This document shows, piece by piece, positions 17,701 through 30,689 of a stretch of DNA of 64,000 bases. This DNA comes from Numida meleagris (Eukaryota > Chordata > Aves > Galliformes > Numididae), in contig NC_034420.1 of the NCBI RefSeq assembly GCF_002078875.1, positions 17,795,639 to 17,859,638 on the forward strand. Reading direction: 5' to 3'. How positions within the stretch are numbered: position 1 is the stretch's first letter; each line of letters begins with the position of its first letter. Below the pieces are notes generated by a model. It did not search any database. It was not told the DNA's origin and worked only from the letters and a program-made list of their open reading frames with translations. The translations under genes and the position numbers were made by a program.

Positions 17701-20007
17701 AGCCTGAAAAAAAAAAAAGTGCCCTGATGAGCTGTGAGTTTTAAAGGTGATGATGGGGAAGACTGATCAAGTGTTTGTATTGGTTGATTTGTTTGTTTGT
17801 TTTTCATTGGTAGCTAAATGCTCTGGTGCATGTTGTCTTCTTAGGAAATTGATGAATACATTACTCAGGCTCGTGACAAAAGCTATGAAACCATGATGCG
17901 AGTTGGCAAGAGAGGATTAAACCTGGCTGCCAATGCAGCAGTTACTGCAGCTGCAAAGGTAATGCAACACCTTGCACTATGAACACAGTCTAACCTTCTG
18001 CGACGTTCTGGAATTCCCCAATACTTTACCTTTGTATGCCAGCAATTAGTTATGTGGGTCTGTTAGGGGTGCTAGTACTTGTTCAGACCAATCATCTATT
18101 CTACCTTTCCACCAGTTTGCCTTGCAGTAAATCTCATCCTTTGATTTATGAGAAGTAGAGGTAGAGTGGAATGGATTTTGCTCTAAGCTCTGCCCTGTGG
18201 GGCTTGGGAGCATATTTTTTTTTTCCTCTCTTCCTGGTGATGTTGGTTTCTTTGTGCTTGTCTTAGAGTATCGTAGTGGGGAATGTGGCACCTTCCTTTT
18301 TTCTGAATGAGATTATTTTGGTGAAGGTGAAGTGTCTTTGATCCTAATTTTTATGTCTTCTTAGGGCCAAGGAGTTTTGTCTGAGAAGCTACGAAGTTTC
18401 AGCATGCAGGACCTCACTCTGATCCGGGACGAAGATGCCGTGCATTTGCAAAGCCATGAGTCACAGCTTCATCCCTCTGGAGGAAGTATCCTTGAAACTA
18501 TTGAAGATTCAGGTACAGAACATCCCTCTGGGCCACTGTGTGAGGCATCATATGGTAAGCCAGTAGGTGGGGAGAGGATCCCTGCACTTCATGCACCAGG
18601 TCTCTGAAAAAACTACAAGTTTGCAAATTATCTGGGAGAAACTAAGTTCTTTTTCCTTGCCCCCTTCCCAACTACTAATAAATCCCTGTACTTCTTGGAT
18701 TATCCTTCCTAAGGAATTTTGACATCTTCCATTGGTCCTTAAGGATGGGCTGTTTTAGACTAGATGTCAGCACATCGAGTCTAAAAATCACATCTGGGCA
18801 TGATTTTTCAAAAAAATATTTGGAAAAAAAACCTTTTTCTTATTTCTTTAGCCTCCTGTTACTCCTCAGGAGAGGAGAGCAGTGTGGCACAGAGACCTAA
18901 TGGAACCCCATCAGAGATTAGAACAGACCCATCAGATGAAGATGCAGGAGACAAACTGCCAAAACGTACACAGAGCCTCAAAGCTCCAAAGAAGATGACA
19001 AAATCTGAGGTGAGCAGAAGTATAAATTGTTTCCAGCACAGACATCGATTCCTGAGTTTTGTCAGAAGGCTCTGGCTTCATAGTCTGTGTGTTTAAAAGC
19101 TGTTTTTGTAAACTTTGTTGGGTAGTTTGCTGCTAGAGTCCAACATCGGAGGACTTGCCATCTGCTTGCTGTCCACATCTCTAGTTTTTGTATTTTTATT
19201 GCCTGCCTCTGTCATAAGCCAGGACCTAGCTTTGCTTTCATATTTAGGCAGTAGATATTTTTAAAGTGTTCAAAATGGGCCTGGATCTTTTTTAAATCTC
19301 CAAGACTTACTTCTAAGTTGACCCTTCTACTTTCTTCCATAGTATAGTAGAAACGGGCAGGAAAACAAAAGGAAAAAGATTTGTTCCCGTGCTTCCTAAT
19401 GAGGAATTGTTGAAGTGACTCAAAAGTTGTGAAAAGGCTGTAATGACTTTATGCAGTTCACTGTGAATGCAGAAATTCCAATAAAGCCCTTTGTTGGCAT
19501 ATTCTTTTTCATACATGGCCTATTCTTTAGTTCAAATTACTAATTCAAAATATTTCTACAATTTGGACCATTTGGAATGGCCATCAAAAGGCAGAAAAGT
19601 TAATGGTGATGAAATGCTATATCAGTGTTACTGCTTAGAGCTGTTGCTATGTCTGAAATTTTGTCCAGACAGCTAACTTCAATTTGCTATCACATTTCCT
19701 GTTCTAGAATGTCTTCCTCTCCTTAACTGTTTTTTGAAGGATATGCTCAGAGTAATTTGATTAGCAACAAATTGAATATTTAAATAGCCTTTTTGATACC
19801 ATAGATGACATGAATAGGGTCACTGTGTTGTAGTTCTTTTGTCCTGCTTTCACTCTGCATCCTTGTCTCTTTATGTTAGACATCTAGGTGTTGCAATAAA
19901 CTAATATAAAATACCTCTTTCTTTCTCCTCAGCTTCCTGTAAAAAGTGTGAAAGCCCGCCCTAAGAAGAAAGCTGCAGGTTCTCTTGCTTCTGGAGAGTC
20001 ATCCTAA
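11221..20007 (+). CDS. REEP2: REEP2, receptor expression-enhancing protein 2 (complete, 8 exons)
   Basis: Coding exons are 11221-11252, 11633-11705, 15814-15890, 17132-17252, 17845-17958, 18365-18554 (or 18512), 18852-19009 and 19933-20007. The start ATG has a strong Kozak context (GCCGCCATGG) and the stop is TAA 20005-20007. The product is 279 residues, or 265 with the shorter exon 6. REEP2 belongs to the TB2/DP1/HVA22 family, whose hydrophobic hairpins sit in the endoplasmic reticulum and bend tubules; the C-terminal region of REEP1-4 binds microtubules. Hydrophobic segments are visible at residues about 1-20, 36-61 and 62-83. A conserved helix ([21 protein letters not shown]) begins at about residue 102. 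The tail is Ser/Glu-rich, then Lys-rich. Identification over REEP1 rests on the [13 protein letters not shown] segment, the PKR...RPKKK tail and synteny with KDM3B and EGR1. All borders are GT/AG. Confidence 0.95.
14649..15562 (-). mobile_element. CR1 LINE in REEP2 intron 2, antisense to the gene
   Basis: The plus strand shows the reverse complement of the CR1 3' tail at 14649-14665 (CATAGAATCATAAAATAGG), then the reverse complement of the CR1 3' region. The minus strand encodes degraded reverse transcriptase, including a [10 protein letters not shown] segment and FAED in place of the catalytic FADD. Frameshifts break it into pieces. The 5' end is truncated near 15562, next to an AT-rich stretch. 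Confidence 0.92.
15564..15612. repeat. AT-rich simple repeat
   Basis: TA dinucleotides and short AT runs directly abut the truncated 5' end of the CR1 copy in REEP2 intron 2. CR1-type integration often targets AT-rich sites, so this may be the insertion site. It has no other apparent meaning. Confidence 0.6.
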
Positions 20008-22500
20008 GGAGACTTCCCCTTCACAACACTTGTCTCTGTCCCAGGATTTGCCTGTAACTTTTGAGTGGAAACTCTCCTAAGGAAGGGAGCTGAGATTAAT
20101 GTACATAACAGATGCTGCTTTGTAGAGCTCATTCTAAGGTCAAGGGGGGAATCTGGGATTCAGAACATGGAATGGAGGATGCGCATCCTCAGGAATTTTC
20201 TCCTTTTCATCCCCCTCTTGGAGGAAGCGCTAATGTGTCTGTACATAACCTGTTGCTTTGAAATTCCCTCTGTATAAACCTAGCTGGGGAGAATCTTTGT
20301 GGGGAGGACTGACCAGGGTTAGAGATACCTGTTGCACAGATGCTGGAAAAATAATTAGACAGTGGAGTTCCTCAGGGTTGGGTGGCTCCCCACATTGTCT
20401 TATTTTGCTCTGGGTATCCTTTTGCAGCTGTGTTGTTAAGAAGTGCCCACAACAATTCATCCTTCTTAAGAATGGACCACAACTGTCATGTCCATCCCCT
20501 TCCAGAAGGTGACTTAAATGATATATGCTGAGTGCTTTTGAATGTAAAGGACTCACTCATGGGAGGAGTAAACCAGATTCTAGATCTTAGTACTGGAAGA
20601 TGAAGAGCTTCGTTTTTTATTTTTCTAAAAGGTTAAGTGAGGAAATTGGTAAGCTTAGTTATGATGAAAATGTGCTGCATACATGAAGGAGCAGATACAG
20701 ATATCCACAGGAGGTAACTTGAGAGGAAAGTTGTTCATCTATAAGATTTCGGCAATTTCTTTCTTTTTTTTTTTTTTAAGCTACTTGCATTATATTTCTG
20801 TTGTTCGCTTTGATTCCTGTAAAATCATCAGAGTGAGAGGAGTTCCATGTAGTGGGAAAAGCAGTCAGGGATAATATTGCTTTGCCATTTATTGAACTCC
20901 GTGTCATGATGATGCTTTCCTACAGACTAATTCTTCTGTTCTAGCTGATTTCTGGGGAAAATCTGACTCACTGTAGTCTGCAGACATACAAGAGAATTCC
21001 AGAAGCCCTTGTCTCCCAGCTTTAGGAGATCTATTCTCAGAGTACAAGAGCTGACAAATAGCTGATGTACATACTTGTCTAATTGCAGAATTCAATTTAT
21101 GGAGGATAAAGGAGGGGGGACTAGGGCACACTATTCTGCTTTATCAGTCCTCTTGCTTTATCCTATTCCAGCCCCTGAACAAATTTTCTTTTTTGACCAT
21201 TAGCCATATTTATCAGTGTCCTGAGACCTGAGCAATGTGCAATGCTTATAGCAGAATTACGTTGTATGTAGAATGTATGCTGTGGGAGTGAAACTGCAGA
21301 GAAAAGATGAATAGAGATTAGTAGTGCTCCTGTTGTTGAGATCTGTAATGGGGGAGCACCATCACAGAGATCTCATGATGCAGACTTCAATGTTTGCTCA
21401 TGTCTCTTGCTGTGTATTTCTTCAATTACAGTAGATTCGTCACAGAGCCCAGTATTTTGTTATTGGCAATGTATAGAAGGGTACTATAAGTAAGATTCCA
21501 CAAATATTTCTGTCTTATAGAGTAGCCCTTCAGAAGTTTGTAATGTTGAAGATGGAGACTAAAGTTTTTATTTCGTATTGTCTTGGTGGCAAATTGTTAT
21601 GAGTTACCTAATGTTTGGGGAAAACAAGTTGTTTTTACTTTTCTTTGTTGCTTCTAAAATTTTAAACCTTGACTGACCACGTTAAAAACTTGTATGTTGT
21701 TGTCCTAAAGTATGCACAAGTTCTTACCCAGAATCCAGTAGAAAATCTTAGAATTGACTTTGGGATTTGAGTTTGGGAGGCAGGGGATGGGGAGGGAAGT
21801 AGAAGGTGTTCATTTTTTTTCCTTCTGTTAGGAAACATTGTATACATGCCTCACTAGTACATGGAGTAGCATGTACCACAGCCAGAATTCTTTCTGTTCC
21901 TAGTGGAAATACTTCTCCTTACTGAATATGTGGAAGATTAAGTTGTGAGGAATTGTTCAGTACAAGACAGTCTAGGAAACAAGACAAACCATTATTCTCT
22001 ATACTCAAAATACCTCTATAACCATATTTCTGTAGTCTTCTTTTCCAAATTAAAAATCTCCTTGGCAAATTATTAATGTGAGGGAGTTGGTTTGGAGGCC
22101 AAGAATTAGTCTGTCTGTCCTTATGCTAATCTTTCTGCCTTCTTGTGCATATGCTTTGGTAGTCTCTGATTACTTGGTTTTCATGCGGTGACTTTCCAGG
22201 ATGCTTTCTAGATTCAGTTCATCTGCAGTAACTTCTGCTTTTAATCATAAGAAGAATTTCTGAAGACTTATTTTTTTAATTTGGATTTGCTTTTGTCCTC
22301 CTGAGCTAGATGTTTTACCAAGTATCTCTTACTTAACACTGATGCTTGATATCATAGTCTTTGGGTAAGTATGGGTCGATTGCCCTGACTTCTTGTATAG
22401 CGAGATTAAACGATTTCATTTTTTTTAACTGAGAATCTGGAGTAGTTACAGGCTATGTGGAGTGTGTGATATACAAAGCTGATGATGTTAGGCAGCAGAA
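20008..22500 (+). other. REEP2: REEP2 3' UTR and flank
   Basis: Non-coding sequence follows the REEP2 stop. I see no AATAAA in this stretch. Variant ATTAAA hexamers occur at 22049-22054 and 22405-22410, the latter followed by a GT-rich segment near 22455-22472. The 3' end is therefore uncertain; a 3' UTR of about 2-2.4 kb is an inference. Confidence 0.45.
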
Positions 22501-23451
22501 CTTAACCCAGAGCAAGAGAATGTCTTAGTATGGACGCTGTTTTCTTCTTCCAGCACAAATGTGACTGCTAGATTTCGCTCTGCTTGATCAAAGCCTCTGC
22601 AGATCTGCTACCACCCTTAGTGAGTCCCTAGATATAGTTCTGCATTGGATGACCTGGTCTCGCATAGAAATTCTCTTGTTAATGAGAATGCTGAATGTGC
22701 TGTTTTGGTAAAATGCTTTTATCAGCTGTTGTTCAGTGTTTTCAGCAGGAAATGCTGGAATGTAGTTTCTATTCTGTATCTTCTGTGAGCTTGATTGTGC
22801 AATTAAGCAAATGGTTATATCTGTATCTAGCAGTAGAACCCACTGTGTTCAGTAAGTGTTTATACCTCTTTCCTCGTTTGTCTGGACACAGAAAGAAAGA
22901 AACACAGAAAGAGATAGAATTCTTTCAGGGAACCCTGAATTTCCAGAAATTGATACTTTTGAATCTTATTTCTCCATTGCCATCTTAATCAGCAGGAAAT
23001 GTGTGCCTTAGCAGGAAACTGGGATGATTATGGAACATGCTGCTAGTTCTCTGGCTGCACAGAGCATTGTATCGAGGCGGCTTGTGTGTTAACTCTGTAG
23101 TGTCAGTGAACCTGAGAGCAGCTGCTGAACTGAACTGGGTTTTCCTTTCTGTCTTCCAAACTTGCATGCATTTCTAGAAAGTATGGGTTATTGCCTGAAA
23201 GAGAAATCTGGAAAAAAGGAAAAAAATTCTTCTTTCTGATGGAGATGTTGCATTGACATATTACTCTGCTGTTCACTGGGGAGATGCTGAATGACATTCC
23301 TCTATGTAATTGTGCAATATTAGAGATTTTCTTAGATTCCTACTGGGAATTTGTAACCTGCCACCAGGCTGACCCATCTTGTGCTGCTCTCTGAGTTGCC
23401 CTGCAAACACACATGGAAAACCTGGAAAATATTCTTGAGGCTGTGTGAGCT

Positions 23452-23575
23452 CAGAGAATAGTTGAGTTTAGAAGGGGACCTCTGAAGGTCATCTGGTCTA
23501 ACTGGCCTGCTCGAGCAGGGCTACCTAGAGCTGGTTGCCCAAGAGTTCCCGTGATATACGTGGTCTAGAGCCTGT
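23452..23575 (-). mobile_element. CR1 LINE 3' end fragment (old, short)
   Basis: The plus strand reads as a diverged reverse complement of the CR1 3' end (motif TTTAGAAGGGGACCTCTGAA, then GTCATCTGGTCTAAC). Only about 120 nt remain and the terminal repeat is degraded, so this is an old copy. Confidence 0.75.
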
Positions 23576-25714
23576 TGAATTTAATGTTTTGGTGTATACA
23601 TAAATGCATATGCAGTATGGGGATGTACTTTAGTGTTGCCAAGGAGAAAGAACTGGAGAAGGGTCACCTTTCATCTGGAATTTGTCACTATTACAAGATG
23701 CTGTAAACAACTCAGTTTTATGTTGTTTCTAGGGTATTGACATGAAGCCTAACAGCTTCAAATGAGAAGAGATCTTAAGAAGTGTGCCGAGTACCTTGTG
23801 AGAACAATTAGTTTGGATGGTAAATGAAGGCAGTAAGCTTCCACGGCAGCTAAGAACCTGTCTTGTGAGACACGGTAGGGAGGAAAATGGGCTATGTGCA
23901 GTGCAGATTTGTCCAGGAAATACTGATGATTTTTTTCTGAGCCTCTGACCTTACTTCAGCTCTGCACCTTACAGATTAGAATCTGATTTCTCTCTTTCAG
24001 AAACCATCCACCTTTCTAAGCTGGGCTTGACCTATGTGCATTTAGATTCTCAAACGTTTCATCACTTCAGAACCATAAAGTTTGAATTTTTCCTCAGTGG
24101 TCAGTTGATCTGTGGAAAGTACCTGATACATATCAAGTACCTCACAGCACTTTGTAATAGACATCTTATACTGGGGAAACACCAGTGGGGAGCTCCAGAG
24201 GATGGGTTCATCTGGGAAATTGAATGCATAAACAAAGCCTGTGTTTTGCACCTACTAAATGCTGGATTTTGCTGCAGTCATGTACCAGCTACCTGTAGAA
24301 TCTCAAAAATTCCATGTCCTAATTGTCAGTGTTCTGTTTGTAAAGAAAAACTGGAATCACAATAACAATAACGTAGTGAAAAGGAACAGCGATTAGCATG
24401 CTTTTAGATGTACTTTTTTTTCCCTGGTAATTAGGTTTAAGCTGCTGCTTTTCCTAAAATTTTTCTATAAACACATTACAAGCAAGACATTATTTTCTTG
24501 CTCTGATTCTCAGCTCTAACACCCTAGAAGTAACATTTGTGAGAAGATGCAAAAGTGAATGTACTCTCAGTGACCCATAGGCAGAGTCTTCTGTAATGGG
24601 CAACTTTCTGAGACTGTATCTAAAATGTTTGCTACTACAGCTGAAATGCAGTGCTATACTTATCAAGGATAAGAAATTTAGTCATAGCCTTTTCAGCAGG
24701 TCAGGAAGGAGGGCTTTGCTAAATGGCAAACATAAACGTAGGCAATACTGCCAGAGTGCATTTCATAGCAGTACTGTAGGAATTACAGCTTGAGTCTGCA
24801 TAAGTTAGTATCAATACATAGTAGTCGACCTGCAGCAAAATTCAACCTGCTGATTTGCCTTGTTTCTTGACATGTAAGATTAACCTAGCTCATCCGTGCA
24901 AATGAGCCATGTATAGGTGTCTATACTATGCGGATTCAAGCAATGGGCAATTACAACATGTTTAAAGAAACTTTCTTTTTTGCTTTTTTCCTCTCCATCT
25001 ATTCAGACAAATGAAAAAAAAAATAGAAACTTCCTATAGTTTTCATTGCTTTGGTAACAGTAGGAGAAAATAAGTTTTCTGCTTATTATCCAGAGTTTTG
25101 ACAAAATGTTGTTCCGCCACACAGGAGATGGGTCTAAAGCATGCTTACACTGTCAAGGCTGGGAGATATTTCTCTTGAAGCTCTGTTGGAAATGCCTCAT
25201 TGGCACACAGATTGTGTGTGTGTTTAAAATGCATTGAAAAATATTCTGAAACTGAGAGTAAGAAGCACTTTTACTCGTGTAGTTTATCTTGTTTGCTTAT
25301 AACTTGCATGAGGTAATGAAGATTTTTGACTCGCCATGTAGCAGAATTATGGTATGTCTATTCATGGCACTGGACATCAGAAATGCATAAATGAGCACTG
25401 AAGCATTTCTACCATCCAACTGGCACATTTCACGAGAGGTAAGTTAGACTAAAGCATGAACATCTTAGTTCTATTTTATAGTTTTCTAGAGAGAAAACTG
25501 TGTCAGGGACTGTAAGAACAAAATGATTACTGCCTAACAAATTACTAGCTTTCGTGTGCGAGTGAAAGCTAGTACAGTAGCCTCTGTAAGATAAATTCCT
25601 TCAAATAGATGGTGTTTAAGGTATTCAACAATATTTTACCATCTTAATTCAGTATTTTACTGAATATCACCTTTTTGCACAGCTTATCACTTCTGCGTGT
25701 GCACTTGACTCCCT

Positions 25715-26235
25715 GTCTTAAGGGATCTGAGGGTTCTGGTTGATCGCAAGTTGAACATGAGTCAGCAGTGTGCCCTGGCAGCCAAAATATCCAGCTGAAC
25801 CCTGGGCCGTAATACAAGGGTCTAGAGGGCAAGATGTATAAGGAGTAGACAAGTTAATTTTGTTCGCTCGACCCAGACCAGAGGAGGCTGGGGGGAGGCC
25901 TCATGGTGGCCTGCATCTCCTCATACGGAGTGGAGGGGCAGTGCCGAGATCTGATCTCTGGTGACAGGGACAGGACCTGAGGGAACAGCATGGAGCTTCA
26001 TCAGGGGAGAGTCGGGCTGGATGTTTGGGAAGAGTTGTGTGCCAGAGGGTGGTGGGCATGGAACAGGCTCCCCAGGGCAGTAGTCATGGCCCCAAGCAGC
26101 TGGAGATCAAGAAGTATTGGGGCAACGCTCAAGACGCAGGGTTTGATTTTTTGGGGGTGGTCCTGTGGGGAGCCAGGTGTTATACTCGATGGTCCTTGGG
26201 GGTCCCACCCAAGTCATGATATACTATAATTCTAA
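25715..26235 (+). mobile_element. CR1 LINE fragment, diverged and internally deleted
   Basis: Plus-strand CR1 landmarks appear in order: the GTTGATCGCAAGTTGAACATGA segment region, AGCAGTGTGCCCTGGCAGCC, the CAGAGGAGGCTGGGGG block, and GGAACAGGCTCCCCAGGGCA near the 3' end. A block between about 25785 and 25860 is missing or rearranged relative to other CR1 copies in this window. No open reading frame survives. Confidence 0.85.
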
Positions 26236-27973
26236 CTATGAATATCGAACAATTTCCAATGGAGTGCAAGTGGTTTTGACTGTAAATTTTCAGAAATTAA
26301 TTCCCAGTGCAAGCAGAGAAAAAAAGTCAAAGGCAGACAAAATTGTATGGAATATCAGAGGAACCTTGCCAAAAAGGGATCGGAGAGGATTCATTTGAGA
26401 GAATGTTTTTCATTATTTACTCTTACTAGTTGATTCCACCTGATTCTTAGAGCATTCAGGAGCAGAGCATAGACAATGCTGCACGAAGTGTTCTAAGGCA
26501 AACTTCTGCTCAGAATGCAGGTCAGCATCCAGAATGCTCTCCTGTCAAACCTTAATTGCAATCTGGAGTTACTACTGGTAGTAACTACTTCTCAGTGGAG
26601 ATGTAAAGTATAGAAAGAGAAAACTCTGTTGGAAAATTACAAAGTCAGGAAAGTGGTTGTGTGAAGATACAACTGAGAACTGCAGCAGGTTACCTTGAAG
26701 AATGATGACAAAAATATGCAATGAGGATTTAAAATAGAGAAACGAGTTGGTTTACAATCAATGAAATGTTAAGGAGTAGCAGAATTCAGTTAATAAATGG
26801 AGAAAATGGCAGTTGTGCATGTATTTTTGTTGTTGGATAACCTGTGCCATCACTTGCTTCACATAGTTCCAGATTTTACAGGTTAGGTAATGTTTTTACA
26901 CAGAAACTAAGCTTTTATGTTAGGTAGTGCTTAGTGACTTACCAACAAGAAAGCAATCTGAATTTCTTTTGATGACTTTCTTAAAATTAAATAACACGGA
27001 TCCTCAAACCTAATTTTGTGTTCATGGTGCTGCCTCTTAGGGAAATCAGTGAGTTGATGGACTCCTCACTTCTGACTTTCCTGTTGATATTATTTCTCAA
27101 ATGTTGTGAATGTCATAGGTAGATGGAACTTTTATTTTTACATTTGACCCAGAATTCACGTCTAAACTCAGGTATGCTGAGCTATGTATGAGCTAGTGAT
27201 GTCTGAATGAGAGTCCAGAGAAAAAATGGAAAAGCTGAGATGGGTCTAGCCAGGCAAAGGTCACTGAAAGGCCTTCCTCGAAGTGCACAAATTAAAGACT
27301 ACATAGTAATGCTTGTTGCTGATATAACGTTTTCGTGATAAAGTTTCCGGTTAGCGTAGTGCTGATCTAAAAGCATTTAGTTCACAGGGGTTGTGAATTC
27401 ATGTTTGTCCACCAGAGGGCATGATGCAACATAAAATCACTGAAAATGAGAGCAAAGACCTGCCTGAAAATAGCTTGAGTGTGACTGGTTAAGCGTTTTG
27501 AGAGTGAACTTCCTGCTTAGAAAAAGAGGGCATAAATCAATAAAATCGACATTAACAAAAAAAGAAAAAGAAAAAAGGAGGGGCTTTAGAGGAGAAATCT
27601 GAAGCAATGCTGCAGCTATCTCCTGTCTAAAAAGGCTGTTTAAGCTTGCTGGGCTTTTTAATTCGAGTATTTTCTAGTGAGGCTTATGGATACAACAGTA
27701 TTAGACAATAACTGTCCTCAGATCTTTTAATTCTCCATTCATACCATTTTATAGCTCATGAAGCAGGTCTGTAAATGGTAGTGTTTGCAACTCCTTTTGT
27801 TTCTTCTGCAATTAAACAATTTCTTTGTGTATGTGTGCCTCAGCAGTGTCACTCTAAATTATACTTCGAATTTTGTAGTATTTCCTGGTAAGAATCAGTA
27901 GTTTCTATCAATTGAATCTATACTTTGTGAAAGTAGAAATAAGTTTAATCTAAAAATACAGATGAGTCTAATG

Positions 27974-28003
27974 GTTTCTATGGTAACTTGTGACCATGGC
28001 AAC
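27974..28003. promoter_or_regulatory. Two tandem RFX-type X-box motifs
   Basis: GTTTCTATGGTAAC (27974-27987) and GTGACCATGGCAAC (27990-28003) both resemble the imperfect palindrome bound by RFX factors (GTNRCC, 0-3 nt spacer, RGYAAC). The second fits both half-sites; the first fits only the right half well. They are separated by 2 nt. They lie in non-repetitive DNA about 8 kb beyond the REEP2 stop. Binding is inferred from motif only. Confidence 0.4.
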
Positions 28004-29221
28004 AGAGAGGTAGCACTCTGAAGAACTGATAGAGGTTAAGGATTTTTGTATGTGTGTTTCATTTTAAGTCAACAAGCTAATTAACAGCACAAGTAATTCA
28101 GGAAATATGACTTTATTTCTTAACCATGTAGGATTGCATTAATATAAGGGATTTCCATCTCAAAATATATAGGAATTTTAATAGGCACATGGTAAAACTA
28201 CATGTAATCTTTGTGATTTTGAGAATGAAAAGTTCTCTTATCTGCTACGTCATAGATAGAAACTTAGATTGAAGATAGGTGAAGGACATATCAGGAAGTT
28301 GCTGTAGGAAGTAGAATAGTTTAGAACAGGGTCAGAGACTATTGTTAAATGTGTAACACAGGTTCAGTATGTTTCAGTTCTACTTTTCCATTGTGAGATC
28401 AGGGAGTTAAACAACATAGCACTGATCTGAAAGCGCTAAGTTTCAACTGCTCTATTGCAGTTGATATCCCAAGAGCCATATGGCATTATAAGAAGTAATA
28501 ATGATTTAAAGAATTATATTTACAGGAAATATATATTATTAAAGGAGGTGGAAATGGGCTCTTGTAACTAAATCTCATATGTAGCGAATTGCTCTCTGCT
28601 AGCATAGAGATAATGTAAAATCTCCATACTAGCAACACTCAGCCTAACTTTTAAAGGGAAATATGCTAGATATGAGTTTGGTCAAAGGCACACTACAGAA
28701 TTTTTCAAGCTTACTCTTTTTTTCCTAGACCTTGTTGGAAAATCTGAAAACTGAATGGAAGCTACCGTATTGCTGTTATCACCCACAAATATAGGGCATG
28801 TCTTTAATTAAATAGAATTGAAACTTCATTTAAAAGCTAGCTGTTCTGACTGGTTTGCATTTGTGACAGGGTTGCTCCAGCTAATCAATGGAGTCATTGA
28901 GGTGCTCTCAGGCCATTAATAATTCAGAAAACGGGTAAAAAAAAAAAAAAAAGAAAAAAAGAAAATACCAGGCCAAACTGAATTGGTTCAGACAGTCCAG
29001 TCTCCTCTCTCTGGTACTTCTCACTCCATGTGATGACCGGTGGGGAGTGTGGAATTAACACACGTATTGGAAAAGCTGCTTCCTGACACTGTCATCTTTT
29101 TACTTATGCTCTAAAGCATTGTGGTGTTTAATGACTGGGTTGTTGTTTTGATTTGTTTTTATGATAGAGGTTTTTTAAAAATTATTTCTCTAGTTTTTTT
29201 GTAGTCATAAAATGTTTGGTC

Positions 29222-29312
29222 AGTTGCTGCAAAGTACTGATGGCAGGAGGGTTGGAACTAGATGGTCTGTTAGTCTCTTCCAACCCAAGCCATTGCGTGA
29301 TTCTATGATTAT
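29222..29312 (+). mobile_element. CR1 LINE extreme 3' end
   Basis: About 90 nt match the CR1 3' end: the GGTTGGAACTAGATGGTCT block, then CTTCCAACCCAAGCCATT and the tail TGATTCTATGATTATTCTG. The tail orientation gives the plus strand. Confidence 0.88.
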
Positions 29313-30689
29313 TCTGTTAAATATAGAAACCCCAAGGCATCAAGATCTTGTGTCATACTTGCTTTCTTACCCAGACTCTTTCAAGGAAGATAATTGTGTA
29401 TTATCTCTTTGACATCTTGCTCTTTTGCTGTCATTTTTTTCCTCCTGTTTGAAAGGACTTGTTTTCCTTCCTTTTCTCCCCAGCGTACTGGGGAGAAACA
29501 CACACACAATTTTTGTATGTGTGAGGATATACTTTCATTCCAGGGGGTACTAATTAACTCTTAATTAAGTTGGTTATACTTTTAAAAGCAGCTTTCCTGG
29601 TCAAGTCCCCCTCCCTGGTATAAGGGTCATGAATCTGTAAATACAGTGCTTCTGCTGGGATTAAAGAGTCCTTGGAGCACTCGTTGTATTGCATCTCTTC
29701 GAGCTGTATTAATTTGCTGAAGACTTGATACACTTGATAGAATTCAAGGTACAATGGTATCCATGATGTTCTGATTTCAGTCTTAAAATGTATATATGCA
29801 GTGTATGAATTGTCATATTTCATGTAATTGTACCCCACCATTTGGCTGCTTTTTTCTAATCTGTTTTGTTTTGCTTGCGTGCTTGCTTGGATGGTGTTAA
29901 GTGGGTGAAGACCTTTCTGAAATGGTACATCTGAAGAAAAGAATCAGAGATTCTGCAGAAGAAACCAAGAATTATTTAAGAGAAAAGTTGTTTAAACAAT
30001 CCAGGCAGCTCTTGTCCATGTTTGTGTGTTAGTGAGTTACAGGGGAAGGAGGTAAAAGCTTCCAATTACTTAGCATCAAAGAAATATTGTCATTCTAAAC
30101 TCCAATAAAACTGGAACAGTGAAAATGTGAAGCAAATAAGCAAAGCTTTTTAGTTACAATTTTGCTATCTTATTGAGAATAAATCCTTCAGCACATAAAC
30201 TAAGTAACTGTGATTATATTTATCAAAACGCTTTTTCAGATAGACAGGATAGGCACAATATGATGTCCGTAGGAATACAAACATGCTGTTGCTATGGAGA
30301 TTCTGTCATCATCACAGTAAAACACTGCAAAAGCTACCAGAATTCAGCTTGCAGAAATAACCAGACATAACCTTAATTGATTTCTACAGGCTTAATTAAA
30401 TCTATGTTCTATCAGTGAAGCAGGAGATACAGTCCCACCAAAGTAATTCAGATTATTTTCAGAAAGTGAGCTATCTTGTATACTGGGATTTATGGTAAAT
30501 TTCCATGCAGCAAAAGAGCAAAAACCAGAAGTGGAGAGAGAAGGCTCTAATTGATAATAATTAGCAGATATGCAACTGAGCAAATAACTAAGAGGAACAT
30601 ACACTGAGTCAGAAAAATCATTGCACGCAGGTGTACGCATCTGTGGTAGAAGAAAACATCTGCCCCAAAGAAGTAACTTGGTTGATTGT
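29313..30689. other. Intergenic DNA between two CR1 copies
   Basis: No gene or repeat is recognised. A short CA run occurs near 29500, and a single X-box half-site-like GTTGCTATGG lies at 30288-30297. Confidence 0.5.

Larger units (their letters stand above)
22501..29221. other. Gene-poor interval, first part
   Basis: AT-rich intergenic DNA contains CR1 pieces at 23452-23575 and 25715-26235 and a pair of X-box-like motifs at 27974-28003. No coding exon, RNA gene or CpG island is recognised. An A-rich run with a few G interruptions lies at about 28935-28963. Confidence 0.6.

Noticed and set aside
24027..24365. 112-codon open frame in the gene-poor interval
   Set aside because: No family resemblance, no splice or promoter context; this length is expected by chance in 64 kb.
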